Shown here: piece after piece, positions 34,210 to 42,542 of the stretch
Position numbering within the stretch: the stretch's first letter is position 1
Layout of the letters: every line of letters starts with the position of its first letter
Source: Actinoplanes sp. TBRC 11911
GTDB lineage: Bacteria > Actinomycetota > Actinomycetes > Mycobacteriales > Micromonosporaceae
Length of the DNA stretch: 64,000 nucleotides
Direction: 5' to 3'
NCBI RefSeq assembly: GCF_012933445.1
Contig: NZ_JABBNC010000042.1
Location: forward strand, 1 to 64,000
Program-made: the position numbers and the translations under genes
Notes under the pieces: generated by a model
What the model saw: only the letters and a program-made list of their open reading frames with translations
Database searches by the model: none
Told to the model about the DNA's origin: nothing

Positions 34210-36945
34210 TTGACCGAGAGTAGTGTGCAGGCGGCACCGGCCACCCCCCGTATTGTCGGCCGCGACGCCGAACTCCGGATGATCCTTCAGACGGTGCGCG
34301 CTGCGAAGCGCGGGCGGGGCGGCAGCCTCCTGATCGTCGGCGACCCGGGGATCGGCAAGACCATCCTGCTGGACGCGGCGGGCGACATGGCGATGGCCGA
34401 CGGCCTTCTCGTGCTACGCGCGGCCGGCGTCGAGTTCGAAGCCGACATCAGCTTCGCCGGGCTCAACCAGATGCTGCTACCGGTGATGCGCGACACCGCG
34501 CTGACCACCGGCCCGCAGAGCGAGGCGCTGCGGGTGGCGCTGGGCCTGGCGACCGGGCCGGCCCCCAGCTTCCTGGCCGTGTCCAACGCGATCCTGGCTC
34601 TGCTCGGCGAACTCGCCCAGGCCGCACCGGTGCTGCTCGTCGTCGACGACCTGCCCTGGCTCGACCGGCCCAGCGCGATCGTGCTCGGCCTGGTCGCGCG
34701 CCGGCTGAGCGGGCTGCAGGCCGGGCTGGTCATCGGGCAGCGCACCGGGGAGACCAGCTTCTTCGAGCACAGCGGCATGCCGCAGCTCATGCTTCACCCG
34801 CTGGACGACGCCGCCAGCGACGAACTGCTCAAGCAGCGCTTCCCGGATCTGTCGCCGCGCGCCCGCCGGCGCATCGTGGACGAGGCCCAGGGAAATCCGC
34901 TCGCGCTCACCGAACTTCCCGCCGTACGCTCCGGCGCCTCGACCTCGTCGTTGCCGATGAGCCGCAAGCTGCAGGAGGTCTTCGCCTCCCGGATCACCGA
35001 CCTGCCCGCGGCCACCCGCAGCCTGCTGCTGATGGCGGCGCTCTCCGGCCCGGCCGACCTGCGCGTCATCGTGGGCTCGACCGCCGACCTGGAAAACCTC
35101 GACCCCGCCCTGCGCGACGGCATCGTCTCGCTCGACCCGCAGTCCGGCCGGCTCAGCTTCCGGCACCCGCTCAGCCGCCTCGCCGTCGTCGAGTTGTCCA
35201 CCCCCGGCGAACGCAACCGCGCCCACCGGTCCCTGGCCGACCGCTCACCGGACCCGGTGCGCCGCGCCTTTCACCTGGCCGAATCCACTGTCGAACCGGA
35301 CGACGCCATCGCCGGCGTGGTGGAACGCGCCGCGCACATCGTGCTCGCCCGCGGTGACGCGGTCTCCAGCGTCGAGACGCTGACCCGGGCCGCCGAGCTC
35401 AGCGTCGACCAGGCCGCCCGGGTCCGCCGGCTGGCCGAGGCCGCGACCATCGGCGCCGAACTGATCGGCGAGCTCGGCAACGCCGAGGAACTGCTGGAGA
35501 GCGCCAGCCGCTCCGCCGACGACCCGTCCGGGTCGCTGCAGCTGTCCACCGCGGCCGCCAGCCTGCTGTTCAACCGGGAGTCCGTGGTGGACACCCCGCA
35601 CCGGCTGCTCACGCTCGCGCTGCAGGCGCACGCCGACAGCGCCGACCGGGAGACCCTGTCCGACGCGCTCTACCTGTTGATCGTGGTCTGCTACTTCGGC
35701 GGGCGGGCCGAGCTGTGGCCGCCGTACTACGCCGCGGTCAAATACCTGGGCGACGACGTGCCGACCTCGCTGGTGCTGCTCAGCGCGATGCACGGCGACC
35801 CGGCCCGGCTCGGCGCGACGACCGTCCATCTGCTCGAGGACGAACTGCACCGGCTGCCGCGGATGGAGAACCCCGCCGAGATCATGCGGCTCACCGTCGC
35901 GTCCGTCTTCGCCGACCGTATCGGCGAGGGCCGCGAGGCGCTGCTACGGGTCGTCGAGGACGGCCGCCGGGGCGGCGCGACCGCGGCCGCGATCAACGCG
36001 ATCGTCAACCTCAGCGTGGACGCCTGGAAACACGGCCGGTGGGACGAGGCGGAGCAGCTCGTCGCGGAGGGCAGCGAACTGTCCAGCGGGCACGGCTACC
36101 TGCGGTATACGTGGTGTTTCGAGGGCTACGTGCTCAACCTGGTGCGCGCGGCCCGCGGCGACGACAAGGCCGTCTCCGGCGCCGAGGAGCTCGACCAGTG
36201 GGGCCGGGCCCGTGGTGCGCTCGTGGTCAGCGCCATGGCGTACGAAATCTATTGCATGGCGGCGCTGACCAGGGGCGACTTCGAGTCCGCGTACCAGGCG
36301 GCCGTCGAGATCAGCCCGGCCGGTGTGCTGCGCTCGCACATGCCGCACGCCCTCTGGGTGGTCTTCGACCTGGTCGAGTCGGCCATGCGCACCGGCCGTG
36401 AGCAGGAGGCCCGCGCGCACGTGGCGGCCGCCCGGGAGGCTCAGCTCGACGGACTGTCCTCGCGGCTGGCGCTCTCGCTGCACGGCGCCGAGGCCCTCGC
36501 GGCCGACGACGCCGACAAGGTACGCCTGTTCGAACGTGCCCTGGCCGGGCCGGACGTCGAGCAGTGGCCGTTCCTGCTGGGCCGCGTCCGGTTGTGCTAC
36601 GGCGAGACGCTGCGCCGTCGCCGGCAGATCACCGAGGCGCGGCGGCAGCTCGCCATGGCCCAGGAGATCTTCGGCCGGCTCGGCGCCGTGCCGTGGTCGC
36701 GCCGCGCCGAGAACGAGCTGCGCGCCACCGGCATGGCCGGCTCCGAGCCGCGGGCGACGCTGACCGCGCAGGAGCGCGAGATCGCCCAGCTGGCCGCGAC
36801 CGGCATGACGAACAAGGAGATCGGGGAACGGCTCGCGCTGTCGCCGCGGACGGTGGCCGCTCACCTGTACCGCGCGTTCCCCAAGCTGGGGATCACGTCG
36901 CGGGCGGCGTTGCGCGACGCGTTGTCCGCGCTGCACAGCGGCTGA
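34210..36945 (+). CDS. LuxR family (LAL-like) ATP-binding regulator, third paralogue
   Basis: A 911-residue regulator. Walker A GDPGIGKT lies near residue 45 and Walker B VLLVVDDLPWLDRPSA near 140. A TPR-like middle and a C-terminal HTH follow (LTAQEREIAQLAATGMTNKE, then GERLALSPRTVAAHLYRAFP). The TTG at 34210 is the likely start, with GAGGAGG 12 bases upstream, a rather long gap. It shares layout and HTH sequence with the two divergent paralogues. The flavoenzyme at 37049 follows in the same direction after about 100 bases and is a candidate target. Confidence 0.9.
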   Translation: MTESSVQAAPATPRIVGRDAELRMILQTVRAAKRGRGGSLLIVGDPGIGKTILLDAAGDMAMADGLLVLRAAGVEFEADISFAGLNQMLLPVMRDTALTTGPQSEALRVALGLATGPAPSFLAVSNAILALLGELAQAAPVLLVVDDLPWLDRPSAIVLGLVARRLSGLQAGLVIGQRTGETSFFEHSGMPQLMLHPLDDAASDELLKQRFPDLSPRARRRIVDEAQGNPLALTELPAVRSGASTSSLPMSRKLQEVFASRITDLPAATRSLLLMAALSGPADLRVIVGSTADLENLDPALRDGIVSLDPQSGRLSFRHPLSRLAVVELSTPGERNRAHRSLADRSPDPVRRAFHLAESTVEPDDAIAGVVERAAHIVLARGDAVSSVETLTRAAELSVDQAARVRRLAEAATIGAELIGELGNAEELLESASRSADDPSGSLQLSTAAASLLFNRESVVDTPHRLLTLALQAHADSADRETLSDALYLLIVVCYFGGRAELWPPYYAAVKYLGDDVPTSLVLLSAMHGDPARLGATTVHLLEDELHRLPRMENPAEIMRLTVASVFADRIGEGREALLRVVEDGRRGGATAAAINAIVNLSVDAWKHGRWDEAEQLVAEGSELSSGHGYLRYTWCFEGYVLNLVRAARGDDKAVSGAEELDQWGRARGALVVSAMAYEIYCMAALTRGDFESAYQAAVEISPAGVLRSHMPHALWVVFDLVESAMRTGREQEARAHVAAAREAQLDGLSSRLALSLHGAEALAADDADKVRLFERALAGPDVEQWPFLLGRVRLCYGETLRRRRQITEARRQLAMAQEIFGRLGAVPWSRRAENELRATGMAGSEPRATLTAQEREIAQLAATGMTNKEIGERLALSPRTVAAHLYRAFPKLGITSRAALRDALSALHSG

Positions 36946-37048
36946 AAATATTTTTCGATCCGGCCGAACTTTTTCCCGGCCCCGCGCATCTCGTGGGCAG
37001 GAACCTGTCCGCGATCCTGCGGCGGGTCAGGGGAATGGGGAGTTTCGA

Positions 37049-38203
37049 ATGAGTTTGCACCAAGAGTCCGTTGCGGCGTTGCCGGCGCTGCTCGCGCCGG
37101 CGATCAGCGCGGCGGCCGACGAGATCGAGGCGGGCCGGGATCTTCCCGCGACGCTGGTCGCCGAGCTGCGCGAGGCCGGCGCGTTCCGGATGCTCACGCC
37201 GACCGAGTTCGGCGGCTCCGAGGTGTCGCTGACCACGGCGCTGAGCGTGTACGAGCAGCTCGGCCGCCTCGACGCCTCGGTGGCGTGGGTCGTGTGGAAC
37301 GCCAACTTCGGCTTCATCGGCGCGCTGCTCGACGAGCAGGGCGCCGCCCGGATCTGGGGGCCGGGGCCGGAGCCGGTCTTCGCCAACTCCGGCATGCCGG
37401 GCGTCGCGGTGCCGGTCGACGGCGGCTACCGGGTGTCCGGCACCTGGAAACTGGTCAGCGGCGTCAACAACGCCGACTGGACCGTGGTGATCGCCATCGT
37501 CATGCAGGACGGCGCGCCCCGCCTCACCGAGGCCGGCACCCCCGACGTACGGCTGTTCCCCGTGCACCGGGACCAGCTCACCGTGCGTGACACCTGGAAC
37601 GTCACCGGCCTGCGCGGCTCGGGCAGCAACGACGTCGTCGTCGAGGACGCCTTCGTGCCCGCCGACCTCGCGGCCCGCATCGACCAGCCGGCCCGCATCG
37701 ACCGGCCCACGTACCGGGGCTTCATCCCCGCGCTGGTCATCCCCGGCTGCACCGCCGTCGTCCTCGGCGTCGCGCAGGCGGCGATCGACGAGACCGTGCG
37801 GCTGGCCCCGGAGAAGAAGACGTTCACCGGCGGCACGCTCGCCGAGCAGGCGCGCACCCAGGCGGTCATCGGCGGGTCGCAGGCCGCGCTGGAGGCGGCG
37901 CGGATGCTGCTGTTCGCCACGGCGGGGACGTTGGAGGAGGCCGGGCGCACGGGGGAGCCGGTCACACTCGAGCAGCGGGCCGCGCTGCGCGCCGCGATGA
38001 GCCACGCCGCCGAGGTCAGCCGCCAGGTGCTGGTGGCGATGTACGAGCTGGGCAGCTCGACGTCGGTGTACGTCGGCAACCGGGTGGAGCGGCTGTTCCG
38101 GGACGGGATGGTCGCGCTGCAGCACGCCAACCACTCGGCTGCGCTTCTGGAGGCGGCTGGCCGCGTACGGCTGGGGCTTGATCCTGCGGTTCCGCTCTTC
38201 TAG
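37049..38203 (+). CDS. Acyl-CoA dehydrogenase-like flavoprotein (group D monooxygenase type)
   Basis: A 384-residue protein of the acyl-CoA dehydrogenase fold. FRMLTPTEFGGSEV, YRVSGTWKLVSGVNNADW and TGLRGSGSNDVVVEDAFVP are the flavin and substrate-loop motifs. The active-site Glu of true acyl-CoA dehydrogenases is not evident; the sequence resembles the HsaA/DszC/isobutylamine-hydroxylase branch that uses reduced flavin and oxygen. GGGGAG lies six bases before the ATG. No flavin reductase is adjacent, so one would have to come from elsewhere. It lies behind a LuxR regulator and ends at a bidirectional hairpin. Confidence 0.8.
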   Translation: MSLHQESVAALPALLAPAISAAADEIEAGRDLPATLVAELREAGAFRMLTPTEFGGSEVSLTTALSVYEQLGRLDASVAWVVWNANFGFIGALLDEQGAARIWGPGPEPVFANSGMPGVAVPVDGGYRVSGTWKLVSGVNNADWTVVIAIVMQDGAPRLTEAGTPDVRLFPVHRDQLTVRDTWNVTGLRGSGSNDVVVEDAFVPADLAARIDQPARIDRPTYRGFIPALVIPGCTAVVLGVAQAAIDETVRLAPEKKTFTGGTLAEQARTQAVIGGSQAALEAARMLLFATAGTLEEAGRTGEPVTLEQRAALRAAMSHAAEVSRQVLVAMYELGSSTSVYVGNRVERLFRDGMVALQHANHSAALLEAAGRVRLGLDPAVPLF

Positions 38204-38217
38204 GCCGCACGGTGAGC

Positions 38218-38254
38218 GCCTGATCACCCCGTGGAGGGGGAGGGGTGATCAGGC
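38218..38254. terminator. Bidirectional hairpin terminator overlapping a stop codon
   Basis: GCCTGATCACCCC (38218-38230) pairs perfectly over 13 bp with GGGGTGATCAGGC (38242-38254), with an 11-base loop. It lies 14 bases after the flavoprotein stop and includes the stop codon of the convergent PH-domain gene. Confidence 0.8.
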
Positions 38255-38824
38255 ACCGCCCCGGCTCTGCGCGTGGGCCACGACGTCGCGGATCCGGCGG
38301 ACGTCCGCGATGTCCCAGAGCACCGGCGTCTTGCCCGGCTCGTTGGCCCAGAGACGCCATCCCTCGATGCGGCGGGTGAAGAAGAAGAAACCGGGCCGTC
38401 GCCGGCAGGCCTCCTCGAAAGCGTCGGAGACGGTGGGGAACTCGCCGAACGCGAGGCTCCCGGTCCCGTCCTCGCGCACCGAGATGACCGGCGGCGGCAA
38501 CGATTTTAGATAGACAATGGTGCATCGCTCGCCGGTGAAGCCGCCTTGGACCACCAATCGGGCGCTGGTGAGCGTGTATCGCGTGCGCCGCGATGTGACG
38601 ACCCGCACGACGAACCGCCCGGCGAAAATGTACAGGCCGGCGAGCAGTGCCGGCACGCCCCACACCACGAAGAGGACGGGCACACGGGCCGCCCAGAACA
38701 AGACGACGCCGAACCATAAGAGACTGACGGGCACGAGGAACAGGTCGGCACGCCGGAACAGCCGATGCCGTAACGGACGGCCCTGCCAGAGGATCCGCTC
38801 GCCCGGCTGCAGAAAGGCCCCCAT
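38249..38824 (-). CDS. Small membrane protein with a PH-like domain
   Basis: A 191-residue protein. After a soluble start (FLQPGERILWQGRPLRHRLF) there are two closely spaced hydrophobic helices (about 27-70). A bacterial PH-like segment follows (TRYTLTSARLVVQGG, CTIVYLKSLPPPVISV). Proteins of this layout occur as orphans in actinobacteria and lack a settled function. The gene is single and divergent from the hypothetical gene at 38915. Confidence 0.65.
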   Translation of the reverse strand: MGAFLQPGERILWQGRPLRHRLFRRADLFLVPVSLLWFGVVLFWAARVPVLFVVWGVPALLAGLYIFAGRFVVRVVTSRRTRYTLTSARLVVQGGFTGERCTIVYLKSLPPPVISVREDGTGSLAFGEFPTVSDAFEEACRRRPGFFFFTRRIEGWRLWANEPGKTPVLWDIADVRRIRDVVAHAQSRGGA

Positions 38825-38914
38825 GGCTGCAGCATGAGCCGACCGTGCAACAAGCGCCCTTCTACACTGGAAGCGTGTTCACCGACATTCACCGTCGCCT
38901 GGGTAGCTAGGCCC

Positions 38915-39568
38915 GTGGACGCGGAGAGCCATTCGTGGGTTTTCGACCTCGTCGCGACCGATGACGTGGTGCGCCACCGTGCGCTGAACCGGCACCGGGC
39001 GTTGCTCGCCGCCGCTGCCGAGGCGCTGACCTGGTCGAACCGGATCTGGGCCCAGGCCGGGACCCCCGCGCCGACCGAACCCCACCTGGCCGCCGAGATG
39101 GACCAGGCCCAGGCCGACTTTCGCTGGCACCGCGAGCAGACGATCCTCGGACCGATCACCGCGGAGGCCGATGAATTTCTGGTTCTGTTTCTGCGCTGGG
39201 AAACGGACTATCCCGAGGAGTGGAAGGCGCCCGGCTCGTGGATGTGGTCGCCGTGGACGACGAAAGAGGTGATCCTGCGGCGGCTGGACCGCGGCGGCGT
39301 GCCCGAGCAGATCCGGCCACCCATCGGCGACCTGATCGTCTCCGCCGTCCAGCGACCGTACCGCTGCAAGGACTGGATGTACGCGCCGCTGGTCCGCCAT
39401 GTCCTCGACACCTCTTTCGCCGGCCGGATCGAGGCGCTGCGCGACGCGGACGATCCCCTGGTCCGCCTGCGCGCCCAGTTCCTTCTGCACGTCGCGGAGC
39501 ATCCGGAGAATCCCGTCCGGCGGGCCAGCTGGCGGCGCTGGCTCTCGTCCGACACGGGCATCATGTGA
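38915..39568 (+). CDS. Hypothetical protein, unrecognised
   Basis: About 217 residues, not recognised. It is rich in Trp and Arg, and starts with a helical WVFDLVATDDVVRHRAL segment. A middle part (WETDYPEEWKAPGSWMW, PWTTKEVILRRLDRGGVP) is followed by RPYRCKDWMYAPLVRHVL. No signal peptide or membrane helix is seen. The GTG at 38915 is a guess: the frame is open back to an ATG at 38834, which would overlap the promoter of the divergent gene. It ends in a GTGA overlap with a GNAT gene, so the two are probably co-translated. Confidence 0.6.
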   Translation: MDAESHSWVFDLVATDDVVRHRALNRHRALLAAAAEALTWSNRIWAQAGTPAPTEPHLAAEMDQAQADFRWHREQTILGPITAEADEFLVLFLRWETDYPEEWKAPGSWMWSPWTTKEVILRRLDRGGVPEQIRPPIGDLIVSAVQRPYRCKDWMYAPLVRHVLDTSFAGRIEALRDADDPLVRLRAQFLLHVAEHPENPVRRASWRRWLSSDTGIM

Positions 39569-40365
39569 CCATGGTCGATACCGCCGCTCTCCTGGCCGCC
39601 TACGACGCGCAGATGCGCCTGCCGGCCGGTGCCGTGCCGCTGGGCATGACCTACGAGTACGACGGTCCGATCCTGCGGGTCGTCGGCGGGCACATGGGGC
39701 GCATCCGAGCGCCGCGCGACGTCGGCGTCACCGGTGCCGCGCTGGATCGGCTGATCGCCCGCCAGCGGGACTACTTCCGGGCCCGCGGCCAGGGCGTCGA
39801 GTGGAAGCTGCGGTCCCACGACCTGCCCGCCGATCTTCCCGAACGCCTGGTCGCCGCCGGGTTCGTCGCCGAGGAGCCGGCGACGGTGCTGCTCGGCCTC
39901 GCCGCGGAGGTGGCCGCCGAACCGGACCTGCCCCGCGACGTCGCGCTGCGGCGGATCACCGAAGCCGAGGACCTGCGCCGCGTCGCCGACCAGCAGAGCG
40001 AGGTCTGGGGCTTCGACTGCTCGTGGGTGGCCGACGACCTCATCTCCCGGATCCTGGCCGATCCCGGCCAGATCACCCTCCTGGCCGCCGAGGCCGGTGA
40101 CCGCTTCGTCTGCACCGCCTGGGTGGTGTATTACCCGGGCACCGAGTTCGTGGCGCTGCTCGGCGGCACCACCCTGCCGGCTTGGCGGGGCCGCGGGTTC
40201 TACCGCGCCCTGCTCGCCGCCCGGGCCCGCGAGGCCGCCGCGCGCGGCTTCCGGCTGCTGCACGTCGACGCGTCCCCGGCCAGCGCGCCCATCCTGCGCC
40301 GGAGCGGCTTCCACGAGATCACCACGTCCACCCATTACCAATGGATGCCGCCGATCGGGGTATAG
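39565..40365 (+). CDS. GNAT family N-acetyltransferase
   Basis: A 266-residue protein whose C-terminal half has the GNAT acetyl-CoA loop (LPAWRGRGFYRALLAARARE, about 205-224) and the SGFHEI ending. The N-terminal half (TYEYDGPILRVVGG, WKLRSHDLPADLPERL) looks like a degenerate second GNAT domain. The GTG at 39565 overlaps the preceding stop (GTGA); the ATG at 39571 is two codons later. The substrate is unknown. Confidence 0.8.
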   Translation: MTMVDTAALLAAYDAQMRLPAGAVPLGMTYEYDGPILRVVGGHMGRIRAPRDVGVTGAALDRLIARQRDYFRARGQGVEWKLRSHDLPADLPERLVAAGFVAEEPATVLLGLAAEVAAEPDLPRDVALRRITEAEDLRRVADQQSEVWGFDCSWVADDLISRILADPGQITLLAAEAGDRFVCTAWVVYYPGTEFVALLGGTTLPAWRGRGFYRALLAARAREAAARGFRLLHVDASPASAPILRRSGFHEITTSTHYQWMPPIGV

Positions 40366-40383
40366 CGAGGGGAGGAGGCGATA

Positions 40384-40923
40384 GTGATGCGATGGTCCGA
40401 GGTGGACGAACGACAGCCGAAGCTGGCCGAGGCCGGTCGGCGCCGGCTGGTCGGTCCCGGGGTGGTGCTGGTCGTGACGATCCGGCGGGACGGCACGCCG
40501 CGGCTGAGCCCGGTCGAGCCCTTCCTGCTGGACGGCGAACTCTGGCTGTCGATGATGCCGGCGTCCACAAAGGCGCGTGACCTTCTCCGCGACCCGCGGG
40601 TGCTCGTGCACAGCGTCATCACGAGTCGCGACGGTGGGGAGGGCGAATTCAAGGTCCGCGGTACGGCGCGCGCCGAGACCAGCGTGGACGTCCAGGAGCG
40701 CTATGCCGCCGCGGTGTCGGAGGCGCTCGGCTGGCATCCGATACCGGGCGAGTTCCGGTTGTTCGCCGTCCAGATCAACGACATCACTTTCGTACGCTAT
40801 GACGACGCCACCGGCGACCAGTTTGTCACTCGTTGGCCCCGCGGGGGAGAGTTCGTGCGGCGGGGTACGTCGGCGACCACGCTGGGACCGCCGGAGCCGC
40901 GCCGCGACCTGCTCGTCGGCTGA
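40384..40923 (+). CDS. Pyridoxamine 5'-phosphate oxidase-like (FMN/F420-binding split barrel) protein
   Basis: A 179-residue split beta-barrel protein. VVLVVTIRRDGTPRLSPVEP and LWLSMMPASTKARDLLRDPR are the usual flavin-binding strands, followed by GEFKVRGTA. GGAGGAGG lies before either start codon (GTG 40384 or ATG 40387). Members bind FMN, F420 or heme; the sequence alone does not decide. It lies 18 bases after the GNAT gene and may be the last member of that small operon. Confidence 0.75.
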   Translation: MMRWSEVDERQPKLAEAGRRRLVGPGVVLVVTIRRDGTPRLSPVEPFLLDGELWLSMMPASTKARDLLRDPRVLVHSVITSRDGGEGEFKVRGTARAETSVDVQERYAAAVSEALGWHPIPGEFRLFAVQINDITFVRYDDATGDQFVTRWPRGGEFVRRGTSATTLGPPEPRRDLLVG

Positions 40924-40927
40924 CCGG

Positions 40928-41410
40928 TCAGCGCGCCAGGGACCGCAACGCCTTGTCGAGCGTGCCGAATACGACGTCAGGTCCGCCTTCCCACGCTGGT
41001 ACCGGGTCGGGCTGGCCCGGGGTGGGGGTCCACAGCCACCAGAGGTTCTGCCACGGGTCCAGCATGCGGGCGAGGGTGGTCTCGCCGTAGAACGGGGTCG
41101 GTTCGGTGACCGTCGTGGAGCCTAGGCCGGCGGCGCGCTGCAGGGTCTCGACCGGGTCGCTGACCCACACCTGCAGCAGGCCGGGGCGTGCGGGCCAGCC
41201 GTCGAGGCGGTCGGCGACCATCAGGTCGACGGTGCCGAGGCGTACCTGGGCATGGATCAGTTTGCCGTTGGGCATTTGGGTGCGTGCCTCGGTGGTCTCC
41301 GGCACGCCGAAGACCTCGGATAGGAAGCCGACGAAGCCGGCCGCGTCGTCGACGATGACGAAGGGATTGAGCACCGCGCCGCCGTGGGGAACCGATAGTT
41401 GGATGGTCAT
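40928..41410 (-). CDS. VOC/glyoxalase family protein
   Basis: A 160-residue protein of the vicinal-oxygen-chelate fold with two related beta-alpha-beta units: LNPFVIVDDAAGFVGFLSEV and VWVSDPVETLQRAAGLG, ending DPWQNLWWLWTP. PhnB-like proteins are the nearest in style. The ATG at 41410 gives the usual start (MTIQLSVPHGG). It converges with the split-barrel gene, with stops four bases apart and a small GCTGACCGGTCAGC palindrome at the junction. Its substrate is unknown. Confidence 0.78.
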   Translation of the reverse strand: MTIQLSVPHGGAVLNPFVIVDDAAGFVGFLSEVFGVPETTEARTQMPNGKLIHAQVRLGTVDLMVADRLDGWPARPGLLQVWVSDPVETLQRAAGLGSTTVTEPTPFYGETTLARMLDPWQNLWWLWTPTPGQPDPVPAWEGGPDVVFGTLDKALRSLAR

Positions 41411-41662
41411 GCCCTCAACCCTTGCCGGAATTCCGGCCATCGGCTGACCGCAATGGCATCATGTTCGCTCATGAAGCGCGCCCATCGCCTGCCGGGCATT
41501 CTGTTGATCGCGGTCACGGCGGTGGTGGCGATCTGTGGGCTGCCCCCGGCGACTCGTCATCGGCGGCTCGGCACTGCCGGTCACGATCGTGGGTCGCGCC
41601 GTTCTCGAAGAAATGAGGCCAGCCCGTCCCGGTTGTCGCAGCCGAACGGATGACCACCGTAG
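41411..41662. other. Non-coding gap with a trace of an acyl-CoA ligase
   Basis: One plus-strand frame around 41550-41620 reads RLVIGGSALPVTIVGRAVLE, which resembles the GGSA-P block of AMP-dependent acyl-CoA ligases. The match covers only some 20 residues and nothing else of the family is present. The patch borders mobile-element copy A and a nitrilase remnant, consistent with decay. No intact gene was seen. Confidence 0.3.
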
Positions 41663-42180
41663 CTAGACGAGTAAGTCCTAAGCCGAGTCAGTGGCTGTAG
41701 GCGAATCAGCGATCTGATCGCCAGCACTTCAACCAGCCCCCTCGCATATCCGACATTTCTCGATATCTATCGGACGGGCTCGGCCGCCGGACGGGCGGGC
41801 TCGGCGCGCGGCCGCGCGGCGCTTCCATTGCGTGAGACGGGTGACCGCCTGCTGAGACCCGCGCCCGCATCATGGACCCACCGTCCGCGATGTGGGACCA
41901 TCGTCCATTGTAGAGAGTATCGTTGTCACGTAATGAGGCTTTTGCCCGGCGGGTTTTTCCGGCCGAATGTGAACCTTGGAGAGTTCGGGTTCGTATGTGG
42001 GCGCAACTCTCCAAGGTTCACAAAAGTCCATGATGTGACTGCGGGTGTCCCATATAACGGGACAGCCCGGCCGCGAACGCATCGCCACAGCGCCTCAGCT
42101 CTGGCACCACCGCGCCACCGGAGCTACACCGTGACCAGATCACTCACCGCCTACCACCACGGTCAGGACTTACTCGGCGG
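41663..42180 (+). mobile_element. MITE-like element, copy A, with internal hairpin
   Basis: This 518-base non-coding stretch is a near copy of 54770-55277. The left end is CTAGACGAGTAAGTCC and the right end GGACTTACTCG, which are inverted repeats. The inside contains a perfect 17-bp stem, GTGAACCTTGGAGAGTT (41969-41985) with AACTCTCCAAGGTTCAC (42005-42021), around a 19-base loop. GTCCC-N7-GGGAC near 42048 is a second small hairpin. It encodes no transposase. Long blocks match copy B closely, for example around the CGTGAGACGGGTGACCGCC motif, while the first 160 bases differ more and include small insertions. A clear target duplication was not found, so the outer borders may be off by a few bases. 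Confidence 0.7.
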
Positions 42181-42201
42181 TGGCCACGCAGCTCGCTGTC
42201 G

Positions 42202-42432
42202 TTACACGCCATCGGGGTTCGGCTGGGCCGGCAGGTCAATGTCCACGGTGACCATCCCGGGCCTGCCTACCGGAACGTGGCCGAGTTCCTCGGCCGCCGG
42301 GTTGAGGAAGCCCGTCGGTCCCAAGCCGAGGTGAGTGCCGCCGCGCTCGCCGGTGACATCAGCGGACGCAACCCACATGCCGGTTTCCCGCGCGCGGCGA
42401 GCGCGGATCTCATTGTGCCACTTGCCCGGCAT
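42202..42432 (-). pseudogene. C-terminal remnant of a nitrilase-superfamily hydrolase
   Basis: The minus strand reads MPGKWHNEIRARRARETGMW, VASADVTGERGGTHLGLGPT and GFLNPAAEELGHVPVG, then GMVTVDID. This is the end of a carbon-nitrogen hydrolase: the RARA-E-N/T-G helix, the SADVTG strand and the GPTG-NP-G-LG block. The catalytic Glu-Lys-Cys regions should lie upstream but are absent. The remnant begins 22 bases from copy A of the mobile element, which may have helped to break it. Confidence 0.6.
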
Positions 42433-42542
42433 ACGGATCTGCCGATGACAGCGTAGTCGATCGTGGTTGGAACGGAGTGATGACTGAGGCCTGCCGTCGC
42501 GGAGGTAAGGACCGTCTTGACGCTGTCAGTCACAGTCGAGTG

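Noticed and set aside
40918..40931. GCTGACCGGTCAGC palindrome at the convergent stops of the split-barrel and VOC genes, considered as a terminator
   Set aside because: It is a perfect palindrome without a loop and no longer stem, so a terminator call is not supported.
41453..41653. A short frame with a hydrophobic start (LPGILLIAVTAVVAICG) considered as a small membrane protein
   Set aside because: The hydrophobic run is followed at once by low-complexity R/S sequence. A different frame in the same bases shows a trace of an acyl-CoA ligase, so decay is more likely.
41706..42014. A shared small frame inside copies A and B of the element (starting M-E-S-C-A-H-I-R)
   Set aside because: The frame follows from shared nucleotides. 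By eye about seven differences between copies change the amino acid and only about two are silent, so there is no sign of protein-level constraint.
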